Source: Tritrichomonas musculus (taxonomy: Eukaryota; Parabasalia; Tritrichomonadida; Tritrichomonadidae). From it: a DNA stretch of 64,000 nucleotides. A program made the position numbers and the translations under genes. Location of the stretch: the NCBI GenBank assembly GCA_039105265.1, contig JAPFFF010000037.1, positions 1,116,001-1,180,000 of the forward strand, given 5' to 3'. Under the pieces are notes generated by a model. It saw only the letters and a program-made list of their open reading frames with translations. It ran no database searches and was not told where the DNA came from. Below are positions 40,450-51,021 of the stretch, in pieces (within the stretch, counting starts at the first letter, position 1; each line of letters begins with the position of its first letter).

Positions 40450-43400
40450 ATGTCTATTGTACCATATGCTTTTCGTTGTAATGAAGCAACCAAGTTAAAG
40501 GATAAAGGTTTGTCGATAGAAGTAGCTGAAGATGATGAAGGTAACGAACAATTCAGTTTCACACGAGAGGATGGTGAACCAGTCGCATTCAATAATATAT
40601 ATAGCAAAGCTGAAGTTGACCAAATGGCATTAGGAAAGGACTTTAAAATTGATTCATTTAAAGATTTAACTATTACTGGTGGGCAAAGCTTACCTGTCTT
40701 CGCTGATGGTGCTACAAATACACAATATTGTACCACTTATAATAAACTGATGGAATTATTGAGAACCAATTTTAATAATCTAACCAAATATATACATGAC
40801 CTAAATATAGATGGGGTCGATTTGAGTGATTTGGCGAACACAGATATATCATTGAGTCAAATGAATTATATCGATAACAACAACATAATTCAACCACACA
40901 ATCCGTCAAGTATAAATGATGTCATCAAAACATACAACTCATCCAATACTTCGATTCAATCATTATTATCTAACATGAATGGGTTTGTGAAGAAATCCGG
41001 ATTTGAGAATACAGATATATATCCTAATGGTCAACTGAATCTATTTGGCTCCTCATTATCAAATAATCTCAATGCAACAAATAATATCAAAACATATGCC
41101 AATCTATTCACCAGTCTCAATACCAATAATGCAAACCTATTACAAATATTGAATGGTCTTCAAAATGATATATCAACTGCTTCCAATAGTGATATAACAA
41201 ATCTCTTGAATACACTTGAGAATATGGAGTACCTCGTTGTCCTAAAAATAAATGATAGATATGAGATACGCAAAGTGAAGTGTCAAAAAGCTCCATCAGG
41301 TGATGACCTCCCAGTCGAGCCAACCAAATATGATGTCATCGTGAACCCAGATGATAATAAGGAGTATGATATCGAAGATGTGGATACACTGATTGAAAAC
41401 AAGTCACCTATTAGTCACGATAACATGGATAAAGTTATCAATGTAGTGGTCAAGACATCAAGTTTTATGCTACTTCTATTGAAAAGTACATTCTCTATAA
41501 CTGGTAAGCTATTATCATACACACTCTCAGGGGTATCATCTATGAGTAAGGTAACATACAATACAGCCACATCATTGATGGAATCATTATATTTTAATTC
41601 AGGATACATCTGGCATTATACAGTAGATACATCTGGTAAACTGGTTCGCTACCTAATCACATTTAAGGATAGGGTTGTTGATGCACTACCAACAATTGAT
41701 TCATCTACAGTACATAAAGTATTTGATAACTTTGGTAGTTTCATTAAATGGCTCCAAGAACCTGATAATTTTCTAATATGTGCAGGCACGTTTCAATTGA
41801 CATTATTACTGATTATATATGGAATCAAAATAATATTCAATGAGGAGAAGACCTATAAGAAGCTTAGTCCCATGGAGCATAAATTGAAATTTGAAGAGAT
41901 GAAGAGAGAGCATGCAGCTATAGCAGCTCGCCTCAAGAAGAAAGCTAAACCAACACCCCTTAGTGATGAGATTGATATACTAACGGATGATAACCCATTA
42001 TTGGATGTAGCATCAGTATTTGTTGATACGATTGATTTGGTGAATAATTTATGTGAGGCTCATAATTATGTCATGGATAGATTGGATGAGATACCCGCAG
42101 GCGATTCAAATTTTGCCAGTGAGGCAGGTATCGATGAATTCATAATTACAAACAAGGATGTATCTTCATTAACAAATACCATTAATAATATCGAATGTAA
42201 CCTATTAGTTATTAATGTTCCTGATGAACAAAAACAAGCCTTCCTCAGCTACAATAGACCAATTTTCAAAATTGTGTTACGAAAGAATGTTATATATGAT
42301 AGCAAAGGCAGATATATTAAAGAGTTCTATATTGTATCCAAAAATAATAAGATACTGTGTCCAGTAATCAAATTTGATTCGTATCAAAATTTCTGTATTA
42401 TCAATGATAGTTCTTTAATCGCAACAAGATCCATTGGACCTGCTGACCAAAATGACCTCGATGGTAAGTTTTATATAGCATTTGATAAAAAGCTACCATT
42501 TCATCCATATAAGCTATTCCTCAATGGAGAGTTATCAATTATGAATGAATACACACCAACTCTATTGAAAACGGATAAGCCTATTAAATGTAAAACCATA
42601 ATTGCTGATAATGCGTTGAAGCTTCATAAAAGTGATGTCCACTACTTCTATAAGCCATCCATTATTCAGGATTACATTATACAGGATGAGGATTACTACA
42701 AAATTATATTTGAGGTGCCTGATGATTATACTATACCAGACCAACTCGAATTCAAGTTTACAGAACATTGTTTTGGTAACCATTGGTCATTGAAATGGTG
42801 TGCTGATGAGACCCATTCCAATAAAGGCTATTGGACAGGTAATAATATCCAAGGTAGACTCAATTCTAAAGTTATCACCAAATGGAATCTTCGACCCAGT
42901 AAGAAAACTAACGATTGCTACGGTTGCTGGATAACTATTAAGCAAACAGATTTGCACGAGTCGATAATTACAAATGAAGGGAATGGTTTGATGCATTCGC
43001 TATTGAAAAACTATAAACATGTATTCAAAATTCAAATGAATGATGGTACTATTAGAGATGGTAGTGAATGGAATATGACATATGCTTACGAGAACCATTT
43101 AACAGATGGTCTATCGAACTCGTTACATCCAGGGTATTATGGTACCATCATTTTATATTTATCAATGGATAACACCGAGGGAATTCGAACCGACCTGATT
43201 GATAAGATATATTTGGATATATATTTGGGGGATTCGATTACTGGCACTAGGTTATCATTCAAACCAGATGGGTTCCATGCTCAAAAGAATGGCAAGGTAT
43301 ATGTTGATGTCATCCCAATCCTAGATACGATTGAGAAGATTAGCTATGAATATTCTACTACTAAAATTAATACAGATACCAAAAATATTGAACTATATTT

Positions 43401-45609
43401 GAAGAAAGATTTCACTGACCCCATTGATGAAGTGAATTGGGACCCGTCAACTAACGCATTCAAATATATAATCGACCAACAATATTATGAAGTACTCCCG
43501 AGACCAGATGCCGCGACAACCTTATATACTGATTACAATATAACATCATCTAAGGTCATTACGGCTGATAATATTACTACCATGAGGAGTGATTTGAATG
43601 TACTCACTAACAACTTTGATGTAGTTAGTTATGATGTTAAAGATTTGACCAGTAGAGTGGATACATTAAATGCAGAAATGGGTGAGACTAAAAGAATTAC
43701 TCAACACTTGCAAGATGATATCGACCAGGTTCGAATCGTATCAAATGTAGCCCTGGCATTTGGAGTCATCGGCACGGCTGGTAGCATAGCCAATGTTGGA
43801 TTGACGTTATTTCGAACAGGGTTCACAATCACTAAAGCTGGTATAGATTCAACCATTGAAGGTATATCCCAAGGTGAGCAAGCTTTATATCATCTAGGTG
43901 ATGGAAGCAACCTACCTCCATTAAAAATAGCAAGGTCAACTACAACTGATTTAACTCCAATCATAAATTGGTGCGATGCAGATAAAGTTGCTGTCGAATA
44001 TACTGATGATGTTAACAACCCCTCAACAACCATTACAACCTATAGAGATGCTATCGATTTATGCAACCACTTCAGGGAGTCATTGAAACCAGCATTTAGA
44101 CTATTAGCTGAAAAAATAAATGAGGTTGAATTTAATACAACCCTACTTGATGATATCTATATTTCCAAAAATAATTTAGTTAGAGATGACACTATTGATA
44201 TTGTTGGTAAGCTAGTCAATAAGGATGTTCATCTTGAAGCTGAAGATGTGATTACAAATGGAACTATCAAAGTTAGGCTGATGTTAATGTTTATTAGCGA
44301 ATTCAATGATATAGACTATGAGGAATATATTGTTACAATTACTATAGACAATGGTAGTGTTAGTCAATATGAAGGTTGCGATTACTTCCCAACATGCACT
44401 CTCAATGATAAGACTATAATCATACCTAATCCCCAAAATGTTAAAGTCAATACTATTACTATCAAGGAGAATACTTGTGTTAGGAGGATGTCATTTACAC
44501 CAAATGATTTAGCCTATACCTGTGACATAAATGCTCTTCATAATAAAATTGATGCTATCCATGAACAGACCAAATCTAATGATGCTTCACTAGCTACAAT
44601 CATAAACGAGTACCCCACGGTTGATGAGGTCAATGATGTCTTGAAGGAGTATGCATTAAAGAAAGATATACCTGAACCTGTTGATTTAACCAATTATGCT
44701 ATGAAAAGCATTATTCCAGAAATTATTGAGGGGCAAACAACTATTCAATTCAAAATCGTCAATAATACAATTCCTGATTTGGATTACGACACATATCATG
44801 AACTGATTGAGCAATATGGGTTGGATATTGTCTCATCAAACAATTTCTATACGGCTCATTATGTTCACATAGATTATTCGTACAATGACGATGATGACGA
44901 ACAACCCTCTCAGATAATGCGCATCGAAGGAAGTAATTCTGGTCTTTGGATTCTGTATAGCTCCCATGAATTAATCAATCCAGGAAGTGGTGAAACACCG
45001 GAAATTTTATCATGTTCAATAACCAAAAATATCGAACCAACAGACAAAAACGCTTATTCAGCAAGATATGTGTCGAACACTTTTGCTTTGAAAACAGATA
45101 TCCCAGAACCAGTTGATTTGTCAAATTATGCATTAAAAAGTGATTATGATGAACTGAAGACAAGGATAGAAAATTTGGTAACTGAGAACACAAATTTGAA
45201 AGCAACCATAGAATCTTTTGAATCAAGATTAGCTGCATTAGCGAATAGATTAACGCGAATTAAGTATACATTCAGCGTACCAAATAGTACTAGCATTCGT
45301 TACCAATTCGAACAACCATTTGATGCATATGAGGCAACCCTCTATTTGACATATCATGAAAACAAAAATAATGTTGCCAGTGAAAAAGAAATTAAAATTA
45401 ATATATCATTCAATGTTAAAAATACACCTACGTATGAATACCAATACGAACCAAATAAGATCTGGTTAAACAATATTGAATTTCCATTAAATAGTAGCAA
45501 TTTAATGGTCAATCCAACAGCTAATTTCATATTGATTGGTGGGTCATTCTTTTCATCAAATGGTATCTTAGCTGAAGATAATACCAAGAATGGAATACAT
45601 TCATTATAA
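40450..45609 (+). CDS. giant fibre-like Polinton protein, 1719 aa
   Basis: Not assigned to a family. Approximate layout: Asn-rich N-terminal 300 residues; a membrane-like helix near 440 (FLICAGTFQLTLLLIIYGIK); a long mid-region of probable beta domains; a second hydrophobic Gly/Ala-rich segment near 1100-1130 (ALAFGVIGTAGSIANVGLTL); repeated IPEPVDLxNYAxKS segments near 1410 and 1545, of the kind seen in trimeric phage and virus fibres; a short coiled coil (about 1560-1600); and a C-terminal beta domain. This suggests a virion fibre or membrane-interacting attachment protein (inference). Codon use matches the Polinton. Convergent with PolB. Confidence 0.6.
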   Translation: MSIVPYAFRCNEATKLKDKGLSIEVAEDDEGNEQFSFTREDGEPVAFNNIYSKAEVDQMALGKDFKIDSFKDLTITGGQSLPVFADGATNTQYCTTYNKLMELLRTNFNNLTKYIHDLNIDGVDLSDLANTDISLSQMNYIDNNNIIQPHNPSSINDVIKTYNSSNTSIQSLLSNMNGFVKKSGFENTDIYPNGQLNLFGSSLSNNLNATNNIKTYANLFTSLNTNNANLLQILNGLQNDISTASNSDITNLLNTLENMEYLVVLKINDRYEIRKVKCQKAPSGDDLPVEPTKYDVIVNPDDNKEYDIEDVDTLIENKSPISHDNMDKVINVVVKTSSFMLLLLKSTFSITGKLLSYTLSGVSSMSKVTYNTATSLMESLYFNSGYIWHYTVDTSGKLVRYLITFKDRVVDALPTIDSSTVHKVFDNFGSFIKWLQEPDNFLICAGTFQLTLLLIIYGIKIIFNEEKTYKKLSPMEHKLKFEEMKREHAAIAARLKKKAKPTPLSDEIDILTDDNPLLDVASVFVDTIDLVNNLCEAHNYVMDRLDEIPAGDSNFASEAGIDEFIITNKDVSSLTNTINNIECNLLVINVPDEQKQAFLSYNRPIFKIVLRKNVIYDSKGRYIKEFYIVSKNNKILCPVIKFDSYQNFCIINDSSLIATRSIGPADQNDLDGKFYIAFDKKLPFHPYKLFLNGELSIMNEYTPTLLKTDKPIKCKTIIADNALKLHKSDVHYFYKPSIIQDYIIQDEDYYKIIFEVPDDYTIPDQLEFKFTEHCFGNHWSLKWCADETHSNKGYWTGNNIQGRLNSKVITKWNLRPSKKTNDCYGCWITIKQTDLHESIITNEGNGLMHSLLKNYKHVFKIQMNDGTIRDGSEWNMTYAYENHLTDGLSNSLHPGYYGTIILYLSMDNTEGIRTDLIDKIYLDIYLGDSITGTRLSFKPDGFHAQKNGKVYVDVIPILDTIEKISYEYSTTKINTDTKNIELYLKKDFTDPIDEVNWDPSTNAFKYIIDQQYYEVLPRPDAATTLYTDYNITSSKVITADNITTMRSDLNVLTNNFDVVSYDVKDLTSRVDTLNAEMGETKRITQHLQDDIDQVRIVSNVALAFGVIGTAGSIANVGLTLFRTGFTITKAGIDSTIEGISQGEQALYHLGDGSNLPPLKIARSTTTDLTPIINWCDADKVAVEYTDDVNNPSTTITTYRDAIDLCNHFRESLKPAFRLLAEKINEVEFNTTLLDDIYISKNNLVRDDTIDIVGKLVNKDVHLEAEDVITNGTIKVRLMLMFISEFNDIDYEEYIVTITIDNGSVSQYEGCDYFPTCTLNDKTIIIPNPQNVKVNTITIKENTCVRRMSFTPNDLAYTCDINALHNKIDAIHEQTKSNDASLATIINEYPTVDEVNDVLKEYALKKDIPEPVDLTNYAMKSIIPEIIEGQTTIQFKIVNNTIPDLDYDTYHELIEQYGLDIVSSNNFYTAHYVHIDYSYNDDDDEQPSQIMRIEGSNSGLWILYSSHELINPGSGETPEILSCSITKNIEPTDKNAYSARYVSNTFALKTDIPEPVDLSNYALKSDYDELKTRIENLVTENTNLKATIESFESRLAALANRLTRIKYTFSVPNSTSIRYQFEQPFDAYEATLYLTYHENKNNVASEKEIKINISFNVKNTPTYEYQYEPNKIWLNNIEFPLNSSNLMVNPTANFILIGGSFFSSNGILAEDNTKNGIHSL

Positions 45610-45632
45610 GGAGGTAGGTACGAGATTCTCTG

Positions 45633-45675
45633 CGGGAAATCCCGTTGACTCTTGGAACAGCATTTTTGCTGTCCC
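45633..45675. terminator. two hairpins between convergent Polinton genes
   Basis: CGGGA-AA-TCCCG (45633-45644) and GGAACAGCATTTTTGCTGTCCC (45654-45675, one mismatch). Located in the 107-bp gap between the fibre-like gene and PolB ends, so a role in 3' end formation for both is possible. Confidence 0.5.
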
Positions 45676-45716
45676 ATAGTCTAACAAGTTAGTCATCAGC
45701 TAGCCAATCAAAAATA

Positions 45717-48700
45717 TTAAAACTTCATCGTCCTATTAAATTGAGGGAGATTGATTTGCTGATACAATTTATTTTTGCGAAAACAATTGGCACCATCGAG
45801 TAGGTTAAATGTAATCTCCTCACCATTATACATGAGCTCATATAATTCTTCAACACTAATATTATGATGCTTACAATAATTGAGAATACATTGTTTAGGA
45901 ACACCTTTCATTCTAATATGATATCCTTCGTTGCCATTCTCATCGACCAGTATATCTAGATATGATTTCTTACCAAGCGCTATCAGTTTACGTGAATGGA
46001 CTTCGCCAACAGCACCATCAAATCTGTCAAAATCAATATGAAACTGACACATCTGCTTACCAATCAATTGTCTCCCATATTTTGAATTATATATTTTTGC
46101 GATGCGTTCAACATCATCTTCCATAATATGCATGCTATCAGTATCTTGATAATATATATTGATGCCGTGTTGCTCAGCCGTATTCATAACTCTATTCATA
46201 ATATGCTTACTCCATGAGAGAACTGATGCCCCAAATTGTGGTAGGTTGAAGTGATTATATATAGGCTTCATCTTCTTAACATAAACGTTGTTAATATTAT
46301 CGGTTTCTGTAATCTCACTTATATAATTATAATTCCTCCAGATATAGTTATATATCTTCTCCTTGGGGACGGATTTAGTCTCGATTGGAATAGCTTTCAA
46401 AATAGACTTACCATATATACTATTGAGGAGCAGCTTAATAGTTTGCTCCAACGGATTACATGCTCGTTGGTATCTCAATCTAAGTCTAAATAATTTATCG
46501 ATGAACTTATTTATAGTTGTATTGAAACCTTCATTGAAATAGTATCCGCGAATGAACTCATAATCGAAATCATAAAACTCCATTAAATCCATGAATGCTA
46601 TCTTGTCGATATAGAAATGGGTGACTGGATTGTTATCAAATATCTTGCTACCATTATCATCCCGATGGAATACATGCCCAAATTTGTAATCAATATCACT
46701 CTTACATTTAATTTTTGTAATATTGATTTCTGCAAAAAACGTGTCATATCTCAACAGCTCTTCCTTCGAAACATTTGCGGGGATGATCTTAGGCTTGCCC
46801 TTTGGTACCCCATTCATAATTCTCATCGCAGATGGATATAAAGACACGGCATCGAAGTCTTGGATGCGCCCCTCTATGTATTGCTTATCATTATTCGCAG
46901 TCATTGTCCTACCTCCGCTAACACATCTCAGGATAAAATTCTGGGGCTTACCACTCAACTCATAGCATCCATTAAAGCATCCATATCTCTTAGCGAAATC
47001 GTATCCAATAGCTGAGATAGATATATAGTTATGAATGTTTAACATATTAATCTTGGTTTCATGAAATATTTTCATGAGGTCTTCATTAAATTTCTCCAAG
47101 CCCTTCATCAAAACTATGCAATCCTTCTTGCAATAATATTTCGCATATTTCATAATATCTATATTTAATGAGTCATAGGCATTAGCTATTTTCGCATTTT
47201 CAATCAACTGTTTAAAATCTCGTGCAATCTCATGCAAAGATTTCTCATCTTTTTTCTCATCATAATATTGTATTTGGAATTCTAACGCTGGCACGATACA
47301 ACGTTTAATATTATGTTCCGTATATAACTTATAAGCCATGATTTCCTTGTGGACATCTAAGTTGAACATGCTCGCGAATTTCCTCAAGGGCTTATTAATT
47401 AGAGAATAGCTGTTGCGGAACGTTAACGTTTTCACAATCTTGTTATCGATATATTTGTTCATAATGATTTGTAATATAGTACCTGCTCGCTCAAGTATCT
47501 TGGGCCGCCAACCATATGTGTTCATGAAGAAGCATGCATCATATTTTAGATTGTGAAAGTATGTTAATGATTGGTCCTGTAAATAATCTAATAGCTGTTC
47601 ATTAATATTATCTCCTGTGAAAGATATACTGTGAATATATGCACCATCTCTCCAAGCTGTACAATTTAGATATGGAACATGAGGAGACACAGTTGAGTTG
47701 GTTTCGTAATCGCTATAATAAATCCTACTCCATTGCTTACCGTAATTAGTATCTGTTTTGATAGGTTTGCAACATAGCTCCTCATCATAATTTAAATCGA
47801 CATAGTCATTGAGATTATTATTGAATTCGGTCGTTGCTAATATATTTAATTCACAATTCTTAATCTCTCTAAATAAGTTTAAATCAAACATCTTACGTAG
47901 TATAATCATTGGAGTGGTACCTTCATTTTTATATAGAGGGGTATCTTTATTAACACCCTTGATTAGAACTCTCCTATCAATTGGAATATGAGCAAATTTT
48001 ACATCGAGCTCATCTCTATGTTCCAAATAATATGTTGTCGCCATGATATTTTTATTAATCATGTAGTGATTCTTATATAGGAGTAGGTCGACAGTTCTCA
48101 CGTAATCCTTAGCCCATGGTTTCTTTCGCGTATCAATTCTAACATTATATTGGTGGCGAGTATCTTTGGATTCATCGATACGTCGTATAATGAAGTGGCA
48201 TTTGAATTCCTTGGCAACACTGATAATACGATTACAAGGAACTCGCTTAGTCCTAATATAATTCCTCAAATGATTTATTTCATCTATCTCAAACACACCT
48301 GATTGAATACATGCATATACGAAGCAGTTGTCCTTATAATTATTTTTGTCTATGGAACTAAATATATGATAATCTGTCAAATCGATATTGCTCAAATTGA
48401 TATATGGGAAAAATCCGCCATCATACATGTTTCTAAAATCTTCATCAATCTCAATCTCTTCATTATAAACTGTATTCGTATCAGGGTCCAATTTTTGAAT
48501 CGAAAATGTGGTGGTCTTTTTGAACTTACTTTTAGTTACAAATAATGCTTCGTATCGAACGGGTATAAATGTGCTGTTGTAGTTGGGATTTACATCACTA
48601 GCATCTTCGATCAAATCAACGGTGCCTGCGATATGACCAATCGTGTTATCAATCATCCATTTATCACTCAGGGTGAAATATTTATAGGTACCATCGAGTG

Positions 48701-49247
48701 AGTGAGCTTTGACAACAGGTCTCTCATCACCTTTCAAACTATAACATTTTCTCAACGCCTCACAAAATGCTAAACGTTTGTCTTCATCATCTCCTATCAA
48801 CACATCAAATGATATCCTCCTATTCACGTATAACATATATTCGGTCATATATTTTTGGAAATTGCGTTTATTGACAACATCCTTGATTCGTTTCTCATAT
48901 TGAATTCTCTCATCAGTCTTGGATTGATATAAGTTGATGGGGATGTTTAATATAAGCCTCTCCTCTAATGCGTTGTCGCGAATACTATTTTTATACTGAT
49001 TACGTTGCTGAACTCGATTGATATGACTCGATTTGCTTTTACGAATGGTCGCGAATAATTTATTATCATCCTTATCAAATGCTCTAATATAATCATCAAC
49101 GCAAACACCTCTCCTATTAATATGCATACTTATCAATCGATTCGATAACTCACCCTTCAACTCTCTCAACGATGCAGTTTTATTAGCGAATCCGGGTAAC
49201 GATAAGATATCTCTTTTGGTGAGCTTACTCAATAATTTATTTTTCAT
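45717..49247 (-). CDS. polB: Polinton protein-primed DNA polymerase B with OTU-like region, 1176 aa
   Basis: Replicative polymerase of the element. Residues 5-45: LTKRDILSLPGFA module, also at the start of the 55183-56352 protein. Residues about 295-400: OTU-like cysteine-protease-type region (KDNCFVYACIQSG, later LLLYKNHYMIN). 3'-5' exonuclease: YSDYETNS (about 511), FHNLKYD, YCKKDC. Polymerase: motif A DFDAVSLYPSAM (about 795), motif B LLLNSIYGKS, motif C YYQDTDSMHI (about 1032), KKSY near 1085. Protein priming is known for Polinton PolB. The ATG has the TAAATG context and an ATTTTTAAT box upstream. Looks whole. Confidence 0.93.
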   Translation of the reverse strand: MKNKLLSKLTKRDILSLPGFANKTASLRELKGELSNRLISMHINRRGVCVDDYIRAFDKDDNKLFATIRKSKSSHINRVQQRNQYKNSIRDNALEERLILNIPINLYQSKTDERIQYEKRIKDVVNKRNFQKYMTEYMLYVNRRISFDVLIGDDEDKRLAFCEALRKCYSLKGDERPVVKAHSLDGTYKYFTLSDKWMIDNTIGHIAGTVDLIEDASDVNPNYNSTFIPVRYEALFVTKSKFKKTTTFSIQKLDPDTNTVYNEEIEIDEDFRNMYDGGFFPYINLSNIDLTDYHIFSSIDKNNYKDNCFVYACIQSGVFEIDEINHLRNYIRTKRVPCNRIISVAKEFKCHFIIRRIDESKDTRHQYNVRIDTRKKPWAKDYVRTVDLLLYKNHYMINKNIMATTYYLEHRDELDVKFAHIPIDRRVLIKGVNKDTPLYKNEGTTPMIILRKMFDLNLFREIKNCELNILATTEFNNNLNDYVDLNYDEELCCKPIKTDTNYGKQWSRIYYSDYETNSTVSPHVPYLNCTAWRDGAYIHSISFTGDNINEQLLDYLQDQSLTYFHNLKYDACFFMNTYGWRPKILERAGTILQIIMNKYIDNKIVKTLTFRNSYSLINKPLRKFASMFNLDVHKEIMAYKLYTEHNIKRCIVPALEFQIQYYDEKKDEKSLHEIARDFKQLIENAKIANAYDSLNIDIMKYAKYYCKKDCIVLMKGLEKFNEDLMKIFHETKINMLNIHNYISISAIGYDFAKRYGCFNGCYELSGKPQNFILRCVSGGRTMTANNDKQYIEGRIQDFDAVSLYPSAMRIMNGVPKGKPKIIPANVSKEELLRYDTFFAEINITKIKCKSDIDYKFGHVFHRDDNGSKIFDNNPVTHFYIDKIAFMDLMEFYDFDYEFIRGYYFNEGFNTTINKFIDKLFRLRLRYQRACNPLEQTIKLLLNSIYGKSILKAIPIETKSVPKEKIYNYIWRNYNYISEITETDNINNVYVKKMKPIYNHFNLPQFGASVLSWSKHIMNRVMNTAEQHGINIYYQDTDSMHIMEDDVERIAKIYNSKYGRQLIGKQMCQFHIDFDRFDGAVGEVHSRKLIALGKKSYLDILVDENGNEGYHIRMKGVPKQCILNYCKHHNISVEELYELMYNGEEITFNLLDGANCFRKNKLYQQINLPQFNRTMKF

Positions 49248-49309
49248 TTATATATCATTAAAAATGGCCCGGTTTCAAAATCAACTCATTTTTTTATCGC
49301 GCTATCAAA
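49248..49309. promoter_or_regulatory. 62-bp bidirectional promoter region
   Basis: Contains ATTTTTAAT reading toward PolB, with TAAATG at its start, and CATTTTTTTATC reading toward the 49310 gene. Compact and T-rich. Confidence 0.5.
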
Positions 49310-50035
49310 ATGTCACACGATAATATCAATATTGACCAATTATTGGAACGCATCAAATTACTTGAGGAGGAGAATGCTAGATTGAAGGCTACCCCTGATC
49401 TTGTCGATGTTGGTTGCAATACAGATGGACGCGGTGATGATGTATGTCCCACCGTTGAAAAGGATGAAGATGCTAAATGGTTCCCCCTCAAGAATTATGA
49501 AAACGAGTATGAGATATTGAACTGCTACCCTTATCCAATTCGTAAGATAGCAACTGGTAGGATTGTTACTGAATTCAAAAATAAAACTAGCGGATACATC
49601 CAAGTATCTCTCAATGGTAGCTGTCAACAAAAACATAGACTTGTTGCACTACAATTCATATATAACGATGACCCTGTAAACAAAACTATCGTCGACCATA
49701 TAGAGCAGGATAGGACATATTATCATGTAAAATGTTTACGATGGGTTTCGACTCAAGATAATAATAAAAATAGGAGTTCAACGAGAGGTATTGTATACGA
49801 GTATTTTGACGATATAGATGAAGATGCAATTGTGGTGAATAAATACGGTGACCACTTATTTGAGAACTATTATTATTTCGATAATAAGTTTTACTATTTC
49901 AACGGAGTACGTTACAGAGAATTATATATCAAAGAGAATAAATCAGGTGTTCTATTTGTTAGCATGAAGGATACTAAAAATAGAACTGTCAATGTATATG
50001 TAAATAGATTCAAGAAAATATATAACTTGAATTAG
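49310..50035 (+). CDS. HNH/NUMOD4-type endonuclease-like Polinton protein, 241 aa
   Basis: N-terminal leucine-zipper-like helix (ERIKLLEEENARLKA), then a NUMOD4-like segment (WFPLKNYENEYEILNCYPYP) and an HNH-type core (HRLVALQFIYN ... VDHIEQDRTYYH ... LRWVSTQDNNKNR). Such proteins are site-specific homing endonucleases in phages and large DNA viruses. The C-terminal 80 residues are Tyr-rich and unassigned. Divergent from PolB. Role in the element is unknown; DNA repair, replication or homing are options. Confidence 0.75.
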   Translation: MSHDNINIDQLLERIKLLEEENARLKATPDLVDVGCNTDGRGDDVCPTVEKDEDAKWFPLKNYENEYEILNCYPYPIRKIATGRIVTEFKNKTSGYIQVSLNGSCQQKHRLVALQFIYNDDPVNKTIVDHIEQDRTYYHVKCLRWVSTQDNNKNRSSTRGIVYEYFDDIDEDAIVVNKYGDHLFENYYYFDNKFYYFNGVRYRELYIKENKSGVLFVSMKDTKNRTVNVYVNRFKKIYNLN

Positions 50036-50122
50036 TATTATTTTTGCGGAGCATATTATTTGTTATCCTCAATACTGATAATTCTAACAAAAATAAAATA
50101 TGGTTCGATAAAATGTAATTAT

Positions 50123-50515
50123 TTAGTTATTACAATTATCTACTAAGGGCTCATCATCAGGTGTCTCATTAATCGTTTCATTAACACTACAATCGATGTT
50201 ATCTGCATCAGGGGCATCTTCCTCCTCTGCAAGCTCATCAAGATGTTCCTTAACATATCTCCTCAGTATCTCCATTTCATATTTTTTGCGTAATCTATAT
50301 TCACGTTGCTGTTGGCGTCTAGCAGTTCGTCGCTCGTCATCATTAGCATACTTACATCTTCGCCCACGAGGCTTCTTAGATGTAGGTTCAATAGGTTCAT
50401 CATCAATGTTATCAATCTTATTTAATACATCACTCGATTTCGATTTAACAATTGTCCTGTTGACGGATGGATGTTGCTTAGTAATAGTTGGGCTATCTAC
50501 TTTCGATTCACTCAT
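50123..50515 (-). CDS. basic-helix Polinton protein, 130 aa
   Basis: Central highly basic helix (NDDERRTARRQQQREYRLRK) followed by Leu-containing helix and an acidic tail; this resembles a bZIP-like basic region but without a convincing zipper. Possible DNA-binding regulator or genome-packing protein. No family assignment. ATG preceded by ATTTTTTTCTC about 10 nt upstream. Confidence 0.6.
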   Translation of the reverse strand: MSESKVDSPTITKQHPSVNRTIVKSKSSDVLNKIDNIDDEPIEPTSKKPRGRRCKYANDDERRTARRQQQREYRLRKKYEMEILRRYVKEHLDELAEEEDAPDADNIDCSVNETINETPDDEPLVDNCNN

Positions 50516-50562
50516 TTGCTTATCGAGAAAAAAATATTTTTATAAAAATAATCGATGCATAT

Positions 50563-51021
50563 TTATACGAAGCAATCATCCTTTATATCGCTATCATCGA
50601 ATTCAATTTTGAACTGGTCGCGAATACATTTGATATTATGTTTGTTGACGCATTCGAGAACGTGGCATGGATAGTATGGGGTGTCCATATATGTTTGCAT
50701 TGTGAGTTCTATGATAAGGACGTATAGCTTATCCTTGCTATCGAATTTGCAGTTGAATGATACTATAATCGAATCCCCAAACAATTTAATGATTTTATTA
50801 TAGTTGATGAATACATTATTTTTCTTATTAGATGATTCGAGTGTGATGAATAAAGGTTTGCAACAATATTTGTCAAACTTATTTTTAAATACTTTCTCCC
50901 CTTCGAAATAGATGACAGCCTTTACAAACTTGTTGTTCTTATATGTATCATTGATAAATGAAACGAGCTTGGTTGGTGAGTAGAAGTTATTGTTAGTGTC
51001 TACGATTGAATCAACAGACAT
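50563..51021 (-). CDS. Polinton protein, 152 aa, unknown
   Basis: Not recognised. Mixed alpha/beta composition, six cysteines, no membrane segment. Starts MSVDSIVDTNNNFYS with TATAAATG and an ATTTTTTATC box upstream, the clearest example of the element's start-site pattern. Confidence 0.6.
   Translation of the reverse strand: MSVDSIVDTNNNFYSPTKLVSFINDTYKNNKFVKAVIYFEGEKVFKNKFDKYCCKPLFITLESSNKKNNVFINYNKIIKLFGDSIIVSFNCKFDSKDKLYVLIIELTMQTYMDTPYYPCHVLECVNKHNIKCIRDQFKIEFDDSDIKDDCFV

Noticed and set aside
40434-40736. Longer N-terminus for the minus-strand 39687 gene
   Set aside because: It would overlap about 290 bp of the well-supported 40450 gene; the ATG at 40433 fits better.
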